This document shows, one piece after another, positions 45,168 through 57,096 of a DNA stretch of 64,000 nt (position 1 is its first letter; the number at the start of each line of letters is the position of its first letter). Under the pieces are notes generated by a model. That model searched no databases and was not told where the DNA came from. It saw only the letters and a list, made by a program, of their open reading frames with translations. The translations under genes were made by a program, and so were the position numbers. Source of the DNA: Reticulitermes speratus (Eukaryota; Arthropoda; Insecta; Blattodea; Rhinotermitidae); NCBI GenBank assembly GCA_021186555.1, contig JAJKFL010000013.1, positions 37,561,644 to 37,625,643 on the forward strand, given 5' to 3'.

Positions 45168-45458
45168 ACCGGTGGCGCAGTTGGTTGAGGCACTGCGCTA
45201 AAAGCCGGAAGGTCGCGGGTTCGATTCCCGATGGTGTCACTGGAATTTTTCATTGACATAATCCTTTCGGTCGCACTATGGCCCTGGGGTCGACTCAGCC
45301 TCTAACTGAAATGAGTACCAAGAATATTTCCTGGGAGGTAAAGGCGGCCGGTGCGTAGAGTGCCAATTGTCTTGAAATCTAGAAGCCTCAGCCTCCTGGA
45401 ACCCTAAGGCCTGTCCAGGCCTGTAATGGGATTGCTTTACCTTTACCTTACAACTGCA
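45168..45458 (+). mobile_element. SINE type A, full length
   Basis: Full tRNA-like head (box A GTGGCGCAGTTGGTTGAGGC, box B GGTTCGATTCCC), then body landmarks TCATTGACATAATCC, GGGTCGACTCAGCC, GTAAAGGCGGCCGGTG and CAGGCCTGTAATGGGATTGC, ending in (TTTACC)n. It serves as the reference copy for the family. Confidence 0.9.
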
Positions 45459-47753
45459 GAAATGATATTTTGTGCAAGAATGAAAGAATTGCCTTAAAAT
45501 CACTTGCAAATAAGAAAGTGATTATAAGGGTGAGCGAATTTTATTCAAATAAATAAAACATTAAAATTATAAGATAGAAATAAATAAGTATTTAAAAATT
45601 ATATTAAAATTTGAGTAGAGAGTGAAGAATTGTACGAGTAATTAATAGTATAAAATTAAATTCAGAACATAATTTCTAAAATGTAGTCAAACAAAAGAAT
45701 GAATGCATTTCTGAACCAAGAGTTACCATAACTTTCACTGCAGCCGTTTTTACAAAACTGACTTTATATGACGTTGTCTCATCAACAGTACACGAGATGT
45801 TACCATAATATATTTTTTAATACTGAATCAAGATGTGCAACAAAACTAATAACAAAAGGAAATTAAAGAAAATGTTAATATTTCCAAATACCGAAAGCTT
45901 TACACGCTGCTAGTGAAAGTTGTGTTACAAATGGCAAACAACAGTGCTGTCTGTACAGGATATAAAAGGTTTATGTCAGTTCAGACTTTCTCATCAGATT
46001 ATGCGTGATCTAATCGATCTTGGATTGCAGTTAGTCTGTAGTCAGATGAAGAAGGTGATGTAATTATGAATATTATTGGGAGAGAAGTTATGTGTGTAAT
46101 GAACAGTGTATGTATGTATATAAATGCGTGTTCCTGAGATAGATCTGAAGATTATCATGAGGTAGGACGTGGAAAATTAAGGTACGAAGAATCGTGAGAG
46201 CGAACAAGCCGTGTTGTAACTTCCTATCCTGTTAAAGGTGGTGTTTAATGCTGTGATTTGCTGAAAATTATAATAATTTTGAAGAAGAAGAATGAACTCT
46301 GTTAAAGAAATTATTTTGACATTAAACTTTGTAAAAATTACACACTGAATTTAATATTAAAAATTCAAAGTTTCCTATTGCAAAACCATTCAACATTTCC
46401 CGTAATTCCATCATAATTAAGCAGAGGTCAGTACTGTAGCAGGTGCCCTACCTGTCGCCTGGGGAGTGCAGGTCGCTCCATTGCCGTCAACCTCTGGTAT
46501 CGTCACCGTGTCTGCTGACCTGAGGGGAATGAATAATTGCGCTCGACCTCCTGTGAAGTTTGGTGACAAATCGGGTCTGTTGAGTCAATTCCGGGTCTTG
46601 ATGTCTTGCTGGAACCTGTGGGCTGACCGCCGTGCACAGCTTCTTGTGAGGATGGCCGGACACGCACCGTGCCATGCAGCTCCAGTGTCCTGATGTGGCT
46701 GCGGTTTCCGCTGTCTTTATCCGGTTCATTTAAAGTTCAAGTCCGGGTTTATCACTTTCAATGATGTCACTTCCAGTATCTGTCATTTCCGGTATTGTTA
46801 CTGACGGCGGTGACCTTACTTTTTCATTTTTTGACAGCCTTAGAGCCGTCATGATCTGTTGCACTATGGTAACTAATTTAACCATATTATAGAAGGTGGA
46901 ATGGTGTGAGTTCTGCGCGTGAATTGTTCACATCAAGATATAAATTTGCTCTAATTGGTACAAATACCACAGTACATAGCTTGACTCCATTTGCCATCAT
47001 CGGACCTTAACAAATGTACACACAGTACCTGAACTGAACTTCAGACATTGCACAGTATTGTTGTCTACGTGATAAGTGTGTTGACTGCTGAACTGTGGAG
47101 GAGAAACGGTATTGGGAACTGTAAATGTGAAGCTGAGACCGTGATATATTGCCTGTCTTTCTCATTTCACACACGCGTAACTCCACTGGTCAGATGCCAT
47201 GTTTACATTCCTATTTTTGTACCCGGCCAGAATTGTTGCAATTCTAAGATGGGGGATCCCGATTAGTGAAGACGTCCGGAAAATTTGGCTGTTTAATTTG
47301 GTCATGCGGACGGAGAGACCTGAAGAGAAAGAAATTTAGGAAACACTCGCATACACCATTCCAGCTTCCTTCCTACAGTAAGCAACCAATGTTACCACCA
47401 ACATTAAGTGTTGCTATCAGACCTTCAGATTTGATAATGTTGTGCCAAAAACATTACGCTCACTGCGGCTGCGCAGAAGCTGGACACTGGCCAGCTTCAC
47501 AGTATTGGACGCGTGGAGCAGGCCGCTGAAGGAAAGAACTGAAATCGATATGAATAAGATACTTAAGAGTACCGTAGTGCAACAGATGAAGACATGAAGC
47601 TGAAAATGGAAAGCGCCTCCATGACGCCGGCAATACAACCACTTTCTGCCCGTATCCAATAACTTTGTTCACGACTCACATGTGTCCTGCAGATCATGCA
47701 ACATTTCTAACATAATTCTATGTAAATTTAGAAAATTTCAACTTAGTAAGTTC
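45459..47753. other. No recognisable gene
   Basis: 45530-46430 is AT-rich; 46430-46730 has more CpG. Short ORFs on either strand overlap each other and lack family features. Confidence 0.45.
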
Positions 47754-48489
47754 GTTACACCAACCAAATGCAATCTAATATTCACATATAAGTGTTATAC
47801 ATAAAGCTCCGACACGTTTCGGTGCCAGTGCACCATCCTCACGGAGCACAGGCTGCCAAATATAAATCCAGCCGTCACTGACTTGCCACTGTTTGTATGG
47901 TGCCACAATCTGTTGAAGGCTACGTTGTTAATATGTCTATCGCATAAAAGGTACAGCCTCTATTTTAAAATACATACAGTTAAAACAGGATGAATGTATT
48001 CTATACAAGATAAATATGCTTTTTAACAGGCTCTAATTATATCGTTGGTGGTGGAGATCTCTGGTGTTGTGGCGTTATATGTTGACCTTAATACGTAACT
48101 CAATCCAAAACGGATCGGGTCCTTGTCCTACCGCTACTACTGGTTCTACTAGATTCACAGAATACATAAATCGTACCCCCAAATAAAAATTTACACATAC
48201 AAAATGAAAAACTATAATTAAATTGAATTAATGATAATTTTCCATTTCTTCAACAATTCCATTTTTCTACGATAATAATAAATTGCTTATCTTTAATAAA
48301 TAATACGAGGTATGGTGTCAACAGCCTACTGCTGTAGGCAGCTAACACCGGTACACAGCATAGGGAAGCGATCCGCTTTGCATTGAGTTACGTATTAAGG
48401 GCAACGTATAATGCCAAAACACAACACTGGCATCTAACTTTATGTATAACACTTGTATGTGAATATTAGAGTGAATTTGGTTGGTGTAA
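47754..48489. mobile_element. Complex foldback PLE-type element
   Basis: Outer arms 47754-47806 and 48438-48489 are inverted (GTTATACATAAAG / CTTTATGTATAAC). Inner arms 48060-48125 and 48365-48435 are inverted again around CTTAATACGTAACTCAAT. The left arm carries on the minus strand (47814-47845) GUGAGGA, GGUGC-loop-GGCACC, GAAAC. No coding sequence. Confidence 0.65.
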
Positions 48490-48759
48490 TAAATTGACTT
48501 TCTTGATCAAGACAATGCACGGAATGAACAGTTTTAAAGTTTAGAAAATTTGTTTTGTAGGAACTGTATGTTGCAGCTTCTTTATCCATTGTGTAGTAGT
48601 CATCGGCGTTTCTAGGACTATAAAAATGCTGATTGCCGGCCTATAAATTTGTTAAAATTGTAGCAACATTTCAGTACGTCAGACTATGTGTCGCCGAATG
48701 ATATGATTATTAGTGAAAGATCAGTTTGTCGCGGTTGGTAAATGTTTTGTGGAACAAGG

Positions 48760-49515
48760 TAAAGGCCACACTATCTGAGCAGGGTTGATCATCATCGGAA
48801 AATTAGGAACAGGAAGCAAAGGACGGATATCGGGAAATATTCCTTTGAATAGGACCATCCAACTCTGGAACCAATTACCTGCAGATGCTTTAGGGACTTT
48901 CCCCTGTAAGCCGAGTGTTTTTAGGAAGAGGGTTAGGAAAGTGATAAGTGAGGTGAAGTGAAGGGTATAGAAATGTGGGAAAACCATCTAATAATGCAGT
49001 GAAGTGAAGTGAAGTAAAGGGAGGCAAAACGGGGGGTGCCATGATGTGTATATAAGCGTAGTGAAGTGGAGTGAAGTGAAGGTCCTGGAGAAATATGTGT
49101 GTATCACTTTTTAAAAATATGGAATTTTATTTTTGTGTAGTATGGTTGACTCATTCCTTGGTATACCAAATTATTTTAATCTGTTTCATCTACGTTAGTA
49201 TTTCATATATTTTTTTTTTGATAGGCTTAGCTACTCTTTCTTTCTGTTGTATGTGTTTCGTTGTTTTTGTAAGTTTGTGTGTTGTGTGTTGTTATTTTTT
49301 GTGATGTATGTTATTCTGTGTTATGTTTCTTTTTTTAGGCTTAGCTACTCTTTCTTTTTGTAGTATGTGTGTTTTATTGTGCTTGTAAGTTTGTGTGTTG
49401 TGTATTGTTTTGTTTGTTAATTTTTGTGATGTATGTTATTCTGTGTTATGTGTCATAGTAGTACCACTGCCACCGGGTATAAACCCACTTGCAGTAATAA
49501 ATAATATATATATAT
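48760..49515 (+). mobile_element. LINE RT C-terminus and 3'UTR
   Basis: The plus strand reads NREQEAKDGYRE in one frame and, in the correct one, RTDIGKYSFVNRTIQLWNQL, PADALGTFPCKPSVFRKRVR, then stop. The 3'UTR has an internal duplication of about 120 bp (TTAGGCTTAGCTACTCTTTC at 49223 and 49337), then CCACCGGGTATAAACCC and a (TA)n end. Confidence 0.75.
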
Positions 49516-49714
49516 ATATAAGTAATATAAGAACAGGTGAGGCTGTTAGTAGAAGCAATGGAATTAAACCGATGAAGCATCTTAAGGAGCCAATCAGATT
49601 TAAAGTTTACTGGCATTATGCTACATCATTGCAACGCGGAAAAGTAAGATAATTCTTCAGTGTATTGATCGGTACACGAACTTGTTCCGACATATTAGTG
49701 TGATATTAATTTTT

Positions 49715-49968
49715 TTTCTGCCTTGACAGCCCATAGTAGGCCAGGGCCTCCTCATTGTCGAGGCTTCACAATCACACTCAATACACACGACACTCGGTAG
49801 TACTCCTCTGGACGAGTGATCAGCCCGAAGCAGAGACTTCTACCTGACAACACACAACACTCACTTGAGACAGACATCCATGCCCCCGGCGGGATTCGAA
49901 CCCGCAATCCCAGCAAGCGAGCGGCCGCAGACCCACACCTTAGACCACGTGACCACTGGGATCGGCTT
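49715..49968 (-). mobile_element. SINE type B
   Basis: Reverse-strand tRNA-like head (box B GGTTCGAATCCCGCC; box A region GTCTAAGG) with body CATGGATGTCTGTCTC, AGGTAGAAGTCTCTG and GAGGAGGCCCTGG. Complete. Confidence 0.85.
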
Positions 49969-50639
49969 GATATGAATAACGTCAGTTAATTGTATATAAA
50001 TTTTGATTGCTGCGTAAATAACCTTAACGTAATGAATATGAAGGTAGAAGTGTCACGATAATTAAATAGGCCAGTGGCAATAAACATACACAAACTAATA
50101 CAGTATAAACAAAGACTGGCTCTTTTGCTGTGAGTTGATTACAGACGTTACGAACAATTTTGAGCGGGATGAATTGTTTATACATGTCAGTTAACAAAGA
50201 TATTGGTGATGAAGTGAGCATTTCAAATTATCAAATGAGTAATATAATTTAATGTAATAGACCAAATTAATTATTTTACCATAATGTGTCCACGCCATCA
50301 TGATTCTATACGTGTTTCTCATTTCCCTGGTCCAACACCTTGTATCTTCCTTGAATTAACTATTCTAACAGTACTAGCCTTTATATAATTCCTGCAGTGT
50401 CAAGTCTCCATTTTAGCTTTTCAGATATAGTTAGGGTGAAGTAATTGTACAAATATCACTGTGCTTGAACGCAATGTTAGATTGTCGGTTCTAATTAGTA
50501 AATATCTGTATAAGTGACATACTGGTGCCATATCTCGGCATTAAGGCACTGAATTCTACAAACGTGCATTACGTATTTTATGACTGAAATCAAAGGAACA
50601 GCGAGACACTGTATGTGAATCTTATTTAACTCACAGTTT

Positions 50640-51190
50640 AGCTGAGGATATGGTTCTCAGAATACGTATAATGAAAAGGAGAATTTATTGTTTGCTGGAG
50701 TAGATGTACACGGGTAATTAGATACAGGATTTCCAAGGAGAAAGAGACATTCAATAAGAAGAGGACTCTTGTCGCCACCAAATTAGACTTATATTTAAGG
50801 ACGAAACTAGTGAAATGCTACATTTGGAGCATAGGTTTTTATGGTACTGAAACTTGGACACTTAGGAAAGTAGATCAGAAATACCTGGAAGGTTTTGAAC
50901 TGTGGTGCTGGAGAAGGATGGAGATCAGTTGGGTCGATCGTGTGAGAAACGAAGAAGTATTACACAGAGTCAAGGAAGGTCACATCTTGCGTAGGAACTG
51001 CTTTCTAAAACAAGTTTTTGAAGGAAGTATAGAAGGGAGGAGAATACGAGGAAGCAGACGTAAGCCGCTACTAGGTGACCTGATGGAAGAGAGAAGATAC
51101 TGGAAACTGAAAGACGAAGCACTAGATTGAACTCTCTGGAGAACTCGCTTTGGAAGAGGATATGGACCTATCGAGAAACAGACTACTTAA
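50640..51190 (+). mobile_element. LINE RT C-terminal region
   Basis: Reads KCYIWSIGFYGTETWTLRK, YLEGFELWCWRRMEISWVDR, VRNEEVLHRVKE, HILRRNCFLKQVFEG and ERRYWKLKDEALD, then RTRFGRGYG after a stop. One open frame covers 50810-51130. It shares the family of 40330-41015. Confidence 0.85.
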
Positions 51191-51227
51191 TGAATGAATA
51201 TGGAAATACTGTAATACAAACGTTCCC

Positions 51228-51470
51228 GATTCCAGTGGTCGGCGGTCTAAGGCGTGGGTCTGCGGCCGCTCGCTTGCTGGGCTTGCAGGTTTGAATCCCG
51301 CCGGGGGCATGGATGTCTGTGTCTAGTGAGTGTTGTGTGTTGTCAGGTAGAGGTCTCTGCGACGAGCTGGTCACTTCCAGAGGAGTCTACCGATGTGATG
51401 TGTCTGAGTGTGATGTGAAGCCTCGATAATGAGGAGGCCCTTGCCAACTAGAGGCTGTTGCGCCAGGGGG
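51228..51470 (+). mobile_element. SINE type B
   Basis: Head GGTCTAAGGCGTGGGTCTGC, box B GGTTTGAATCCCGCCGG, body GGATGTCTGTGTCTAGTGAG and GAGGTCTCTGCGACGAGCTG, and end ATGAGGAGGCCCTTGCC. Confidence 0.85.
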
Positions 51471-51714
51471 AAAGAAATTCAGGTGATCGAGGGCAGCAAA
51501 TGCTTTCTCTAGGGCCGCATGTTGGTCAGCCCTGTGTAGCTCTTAATAGTGAAATAAGATTGAACATTATATCAGTAAAAAGTGTCAAATAGTGTTTGTG
51601 CATGCGTGCCCCCGCGCGCATGTGTGTGGTATGTGCATGAGTGACCCTATTTAGGTTTTGCAGCGGGATTATTACCCATGGTAACGCTTCTCACTTGTAT
51701 TTGGGAGTTAAAGG

Positions 51715-51992
51715 TAAAGGTCTCCTAGTAACTTGTCATGCAGGCACAGCGGGAGAGTGGAGGTGTAACTCTATTCATTCTTACCCTCGGCGCTAGATTT
51801 TGTTGGTGGTCAACGCCACGTCCTGGCTACTTTACCCCCAAGAAAGAGCCCCGGTACCCATTGTGCAGGAGGCTGGGCGGGCCTCGGGGACGGTTTAGAC
51901 GGGCGTGGAGAAAATCTCTTGCTTCAGCCGAGATTCGAACCGTCCAGCCCGTAGCGAGTCGCTGTACCGACTACGCTATCCCGGCCCCTGTA
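51715..51992 (-). mobile_element. SINE type E
   Basis: The minus strand has head GGGCCGGGATAGCGTAGTCG and box B-like GGTTCGAATCTCGGC, then the body ends in AAGGTAAAGG-like sequence on the plus strand at 51715. Directly joined to a type F body at 51993-52232. Relatives at 57097-57768 and 62413-62638. Confidence 0.75.
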
Positions 51993-52232
51993 TTCGGGAG
52001 AGATCTCTTTCAAATCCCAGCTGAGGCATCAGATATTCCGATATTTTCCGCGGTTTTCGTCAGTCTCTCCAGACAAATTCTGGTATAGTAAGCCACCTCG
52101 TTTTAACGGTGGTGACACAATTTGCGCCACGACCGCTTCATTCCACATCTTTCCTGTCCATTACTGAATCTGACATCCTACCGTTCCTAATCCGGCGACA
52201 GCTTCGTTAAATAGCCATAATTAGATAGGTGT
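51993..52232 (+). mobile_element. SINE type F body
   Basis: TTTCAAATCCCAGCTGAGGC, GTTTTCGTCAGTCTCTCCAG and the diagnostic end CGACAGCTTCGTTAAATAGC. The plus-strand neighbour on the left is type E in reverse. Confidence 0.65.
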
Positions 52233-52398
52233 ATTAACACAGAACGTCCTAAAAGTTTGGGAAATATCTTGCAAACAGACGGAAAACTGGCTGTGTGTTT
52301 CGGAAGGTTTCGTTAGACCAGGACTTGCCACCAACCACAGGACTGCCACAGAATTCGTAAGGACTCGTCTACACACTTGTGTATACATTTATCGACGG

Positions 52399-52418
52399 GG
52401 GGGGGGGGGGGGGGGGGG
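52399..52418. repeat. Poly-G run
   Basis: About 20 consecutive G. Other long G or C runs: 11741-11759, 14719-14735, 24441-24454, 29389-29403, 37931-37950, 42020-42050. Confidence 0.9.
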
Positions 52419-52735
52419 AGCGGAATTGAATTTACTACAAGGTCGTTATTTACAAACAAGTAAGTTACGCTAAAAGTACTGTTGAATGACAAGGTAGTAG
52501 GCCGTAATAAACTCGGTAAAACACAAAGAATGATTGGTTTACGGTGTGCTGTCTTAAAAGTGATGAGTTGTACTTTGTAAACATTTTCTCTGCTAATAAA
52601 TTTGCCATATTATGTTTCGTTTGTTAAATGTGTTACTGATGCTATTCAGATGACCACGGGCCGCGCAAATACTTTCCTCGAGGGCCGAATGTTGGTCAGC
52701 CCATGGTTAGACCATGGGCCTCCAACCCGCGGTCA

Positions 52736-52759
52736 TATATATATATATATATATATATT
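52736..52759. repeat. (TA)n microsatellite
   Basis: About 12 TA units in a stretch whose flanks (GGGCCTCCAACCCGCGG, GTGCGGCCCGCGAACC) resemble facing ends of a hAT-like repeat, but no target duplication is visible. Confidence 0.8.
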
Positions 52760-52899
52760 GTAAAAATTACACAATTTAGGAGGTTAGGTATACCATTTAT
52801 TGTTTTCTTCCACGTGCGGCCCGCGAACCAGCCCACAATAACCGGTGTGACCTTTTGCCATAAAAAGGTCGGACGACCATGGGTTAAACAGTAGGATAG

Positions 52900-53428
52900 A
52901 GGACGTTATAAAGGACTATCCTGCTCCTTTCACCACGGCCGGTCATCGAACCCGGTACCACGTGCTGGAAGGTATGTGTTCTGTTTGCTTGAGAAATGAA
53001 CTGTATTTTTGCTCACCCTGCTGACTGTCTTATACATTAACAAACACAAGACAATGCAACACAAGGGAACACTGGCTATAAACAAAGCGGCGAGGAACTG
53101 AAAGTCTTAAGACAGTGCGGTGGCCTTTAATCGTGAGTGTATTCCGCGGTAATGATTATTCCGTACGGCAGGTCAGGTCATAGCTATTCTCTGGGTCACT
53201 GGGAGGCTTCCAGGAAGAAGCTGGACAGACGTGTCGCTGTAGGGAAGACGTTCTGTTATTGCCCGGTAAGAGGAACAGCTGATTCCTGGTAACCTCAGCA
53301 CTTGGAGGGCCATAGATTGTGACATGTGACATCACACTTGTTCCCATTTACTTAGTCTAACTTCGAAAGACAGTCCGAATTTAGAACAGAGCCTGCTTTG
53401 GTGGATGTCGGCGAGAGTCAGAAGTGTA
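52900..53428. other. No gene seen
   Basis: No assignable coding sequence or repeat boundary. Confidence 0.4.
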
Positions 53429-53429
53429 A

Positions 53430-53728
53430 AGCAATCCCATTACAGGCCTGGACAGGCCCTTAGGGTTCCAGGAGGTTGAGGCTCACAGATTTCTAGACAA
53501 TCGGCACATGAAGGTGATAAGGTTGTCAGCCCTACGCACCGGCCGCCTTTACCCCTCACGAAATACTCCTGGTACTCATTTCTGTTAGAGGCTGAGTCGA
53601 CCCCAGGGCCATAGTGCGACCGAAAGGATTATGTCAATGAAAAATTCCAATGACACCATCGGGAATCGAACCCGCGACCTTCCGGCTTGTAGCGCAGTGC
53701 CTCAACCAACTGCACCACCGCGTGCCCA
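53430..53728 (-). mobile_element. SINE type A, full length
   Basis: Complete reverse-strand copy; box B complement GGGAATCGAACCCGCG and box A complement GCCTCAACCAACTGCACCAC at the right end, CAGGCCTGGACAGGCCC at the left end. Little diverged from 45168-45458. Confidence 0.9.
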
Positions 53729-54968
53729 TTCAGAAGTTTACCCACTTTAATGTTTAATTTAGCTATATACGTATTTATTTAGCGGGCACATACATGTGCG
53801 TCAGCTCTGGCAGGGTTTTGCGCAAGGTGGTGCACATTACTTACGTGTAAAGCGACCGGATTTGCAATGATCAATGCTGGAAAAGGTAGTAATATAGCTG
53901 TCTTTTAACTAAAATCCTTAATTAGTCCTTAGACGAAAATTTGTTATGTTTTTATGGAATTTTATTGTTTGATTCAATTAATTATCATAAATTATATCAA
54001 TTACACCACTTTGCACCTCGCTGCCAGCGCCTCTGTATGTGTGTCAGATAAATAAATAAATACGTAAGTAAACGACATGCTCTTCAACGCTGTATAGTCT
54101 AAGGTCTAAGCTACTAAGAACGTCGTTAAATAAACCATAAATAAGTAAATAAATAAATAAAAATATATAAGTGTGCGTTTTACAAAATTTTGTTTGGAGA
54201 CCATCTTGCAAAGAGATGGCCAGTGGGCCCTGTGCCCCGAAACATTAGTTTGGCATTACGATCCCAGATGTTTTTGCCCCTTTCACGCCCTGCGGTAATC
54301 GCAGTGAAAACCTCACACATCTTACACGAGGTTTTCACTGCGAAGATTCATATTGTGTTCTTCTGTTATTACGAGGCCATCTAGTCTGGTATGTGATTAC
54401 CAAAGTTTCGGAGCAACCTGCTGCCTCCATCATCTGGGCCTACACCCGTGGTTTCTCCTAGATATTGGTAACCACATACCAAATTACGCGGCAACATTAC
54501 CCGCAGGATCACAATATAAATAGAGTGTTCAGGTCAGTTAACCGAAACTTTAAACTATCCAGAATGGTAGTTGTAATTTTAACCGTTTTAAACTTTGGCT
54601 TGTACATCCCGTTGTGATACATATTGGAATAATGTATAGACCATCGATCACAGCTGATTATTTTTAGTCGTTTAACATTTAATACATGTTTCACAGATGT
54701 ATTAAAAAATTGCGTAGAAACTGGTGACCAAAGCCTGAAATGTTTAATACACGCAGCTCATAGACAGGAGTACTGGCTACAATTTTTAACACAATATTTT
54801 ATACACTTTTAACTAAACCTGAATAGGTTACAACGTGAATTATATGAGAAACATGGCATTCTTTTAAAATTCGTATTTTCGTTGTAAAGAATTAGATTTA
54901 ATTCTATTATTGACCTTACTGTTGCACTTAACCCTCCTGGGTAAGTATTTGATAATTGTAATACTTAA
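53729..54968. other. No gene; SINE F tail near 54099-54165
   Basis: 54120 AACGTCGTTAAATAAACC followed by (AAATA/TAAA)n is a SINE F 3' end. Direct and inverted GAGGTTTTCACTGCGA-like copies at 54303 and 54331 form a small palindrome. Nothing else. Confidence 0.4.
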
Positions 54969-54969
54969 C

Positions 54970-55378
54970 TGTGCCGATCCCAGTGGCCGCGCGGTCTAAG
55001 GCGTGGGTTTACGGCCACTCGCTTACTGGGATTGTGGGTTCGAATCCCACCGGGGGCATGGATGTTTGTGTTGTGTTTGATGTAAGGACGGTAGCATGGA
55101 ACGTAAAGTGACTTGAAGGATGAAAGGATTTAAACAGTACAAAAATGGATCAAAGGGGAAAAACCCCGGACAGGCAAAAAAAAAAAAATCCCACCGGGGG
55201 CATGGATGTCTGTCTCTTGTGAGTGTTGTGTGTTGTCAGGTAGAGGTCTCTGCGACGAGCTGGTCCCTCGTCCAGAGGAGTTCTACCGAGTGTGGTGTGT
55301 CTAAAAAGTGTGTGATCATGAAACCTCGACGAAACGAGGAGGCCCAGGCCCATATAGGGCTGTCGAGCCATAGAAAAA
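54970..55378 (+). mobile_element. Chimeric SINE: type C followed by headless type B
   Basis: 54970-55187 is a full type C SINE (tRNA head, body with GGAACGTAAAGTGACTTGAA, A tail). Immediately after the A tail the sequence re-enters a SINE at TCCCACCGGGGGCATGGATG, which occurs already at 55044, and continues with the type B body (GAGGTCTCTGCGACGAGCTG) to its own A tail at 55375. The joint lies exactly at box B. Confidence 0.8.
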
Positions 55379-55779
55379 AAAACAACTGTTCTACACTTAT
55401 AGGCCTACGTATGCGCGCGCACTCTCTATAGTTCCTGCGCAATCACAGTGTAGTTCTGGCAGTCACTGTGCTGCTTAAGTGATACCTTTTGTACCGGTCA
55501 TCAGTGTGTACCAATTATTAACGTAAAGGCATTTTCAATCTCATACTGACCACAGAGCAAAGCGCGTTTTTCAACCACACCGCCTCCATGCAAGCAAACA
55601 ATTAATAACATCTTTTAAAGGGGCTGATGCTGTAGATGCAGCGGCAAATTTACGATGATCGGGAAAGACATAATCTGCAAGGAGTGAAGAAAATTTTCAG
55701 ATCGTTGCTCAAGCGTTCATTGCTTCTATCGTAAAGTCTAGAAGGCAAGATGTGTAGAAACTGAGAATGTCTCCTATGT
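55379..55779. other. No gene seen
   Basis: No recognised coding sequence. Confidence 0.4.
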
Positions 55780-56548
55780 TAGAAACTTACGTAACACCAA
55801 CAAATGCGCTATTCTATATTTTATTCGTACTGTCTTTTACATAGCTCCAACATGTTTTGGCGCTATTATCTCGCCATCTTCCGGGAGCTTACACCAAAGT
55901 TACTATGAAACTTACAGCAATAAACAATCACAATAAGCGTACATTCTTTGTGATATCGATAGTGCAGAATATTAAAAACTATTACGGTTTCACCGTCGAC
56001 CTCGGTGGACTAGTGGTTAGCGTGACGCCACTGGACCCAAGGTTCGCGGGTTCGATCCCGACCGAGGTCGATGGATTTTTAAGGGTGATAAAAATCCGGA
56101 GCACCACTTCCTTCGGAGGGGAAGTAAAGCCGTCGGTCCCATGTCGTAGATTTACGGCATGTAAATTAACTTTACGGGCATGAATAAAAATGTTGCGTAA
56201 GCCAAATTGCCTCCATTTCTCACCCAAGTCTCCTGACTGCCTGCCAGATGGCTCTGGCGGGCACATCAGGATCGATAGAACAAGTAGCGCGGCCAGTTGG
56301 CCAGTCACCAACTGCCACGAATGCGCACGACTTAGTAACCTCGAAAAGAGGAGGCAAGAGGAGGCCCGGGCCCATATAGGGCTGTTGAGCCATGGTTATT
56401 ATTATTATTATAAGTTTTATAGTAACTTTGGCGTCAGCTCCCTGAAGATGGCGAGATAATAGCGCCGAAACATGTAGGAGTTATGTAAAAGAGAGTACGA
56501 GTAAAATATAGAATAGTGCATTTGTTGGTGTCACGAATGTTTCTTACT
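55780..56548. mobile_element. Foldback PLE-type element, loop occupied by a SINE
   Basis: Left arm 55780-55912 and right arm 56412-56548 are inverted copies (ACACCAACAAATG / CATTTGTTGGTGT; AAAGTTACTATAAAACT-like). The right arm has CUGAAGA, GGCG-loop-CGCC, GAAAC at 56442-56471; the left arm version has core mutations (GAAA to AAAA). A type D SINE fills the space between arms. Confidence 0.75.
55994..56411 (+). mobile_element. SINE type D
   Basis: Head GGTGGACTAGTGGTTAGCGT and box B GGTTCGATCCCGACC, body AAAATCCGGAGCACCACTTC, CTGACTGCCTGCCAGATGG and CATATAGGGCTGTTGAGCC, tail (ATT)n. The second copy is at 57354-57732 in reverse. Confidence 0.85.
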
Positions 56549-57096
56549 TTGCCACAATGCACGGAATAAGCAACGTAAAAACATTTCCTGTGTGTTTAAG
56601 AATGACGTTGAGAATTTCAGGTTACAGGTGTAAAGTGTTATAGGCATTGCAACAACACGAAACTGACAGGCGACTGGAATTCCGTGAAGGATACGTAATT
56701 CGCGCACAGGCAGTTGTGCAAAACGTTTTATGGACAGATGAAGATAGGCTACTGTTAAGTTCAACGGCCGTGTAAACCAACTGTTGGTCTGACGAGACTG
56801 CACATCAGATAATTCAAACAATAATTAAATGTTCCTGGTGTAAGGAACATACTCTACACGCGTAATATGCCCTCATTTTTGACAGCACTGTTACTATTGC
56901 CATCCAAGTGCGAGGGTTCGACTGCCGGACTTGGATAGCAGCAATGATGTAATGAAATCAAGAAGAATGACGTGGGCGGGACAAGTGGCACGTATGGAGG
57001 AGAGGAGAGGTGCATACGGGATTATGGCGGGGAGACCTGACGGAAAGAGACCACTTGTAAGACCTAGCGACAAATGGGAAGGTCATATTAAAATGT

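Noticed and set aside
52640..52890. hAT element around the (TA)n tract
   Set aside because: Facing GGCCTCCAACC / GGCCCGCGAACC segments look suggestive, but I could not find an 8-bp target duplication or matched termini.
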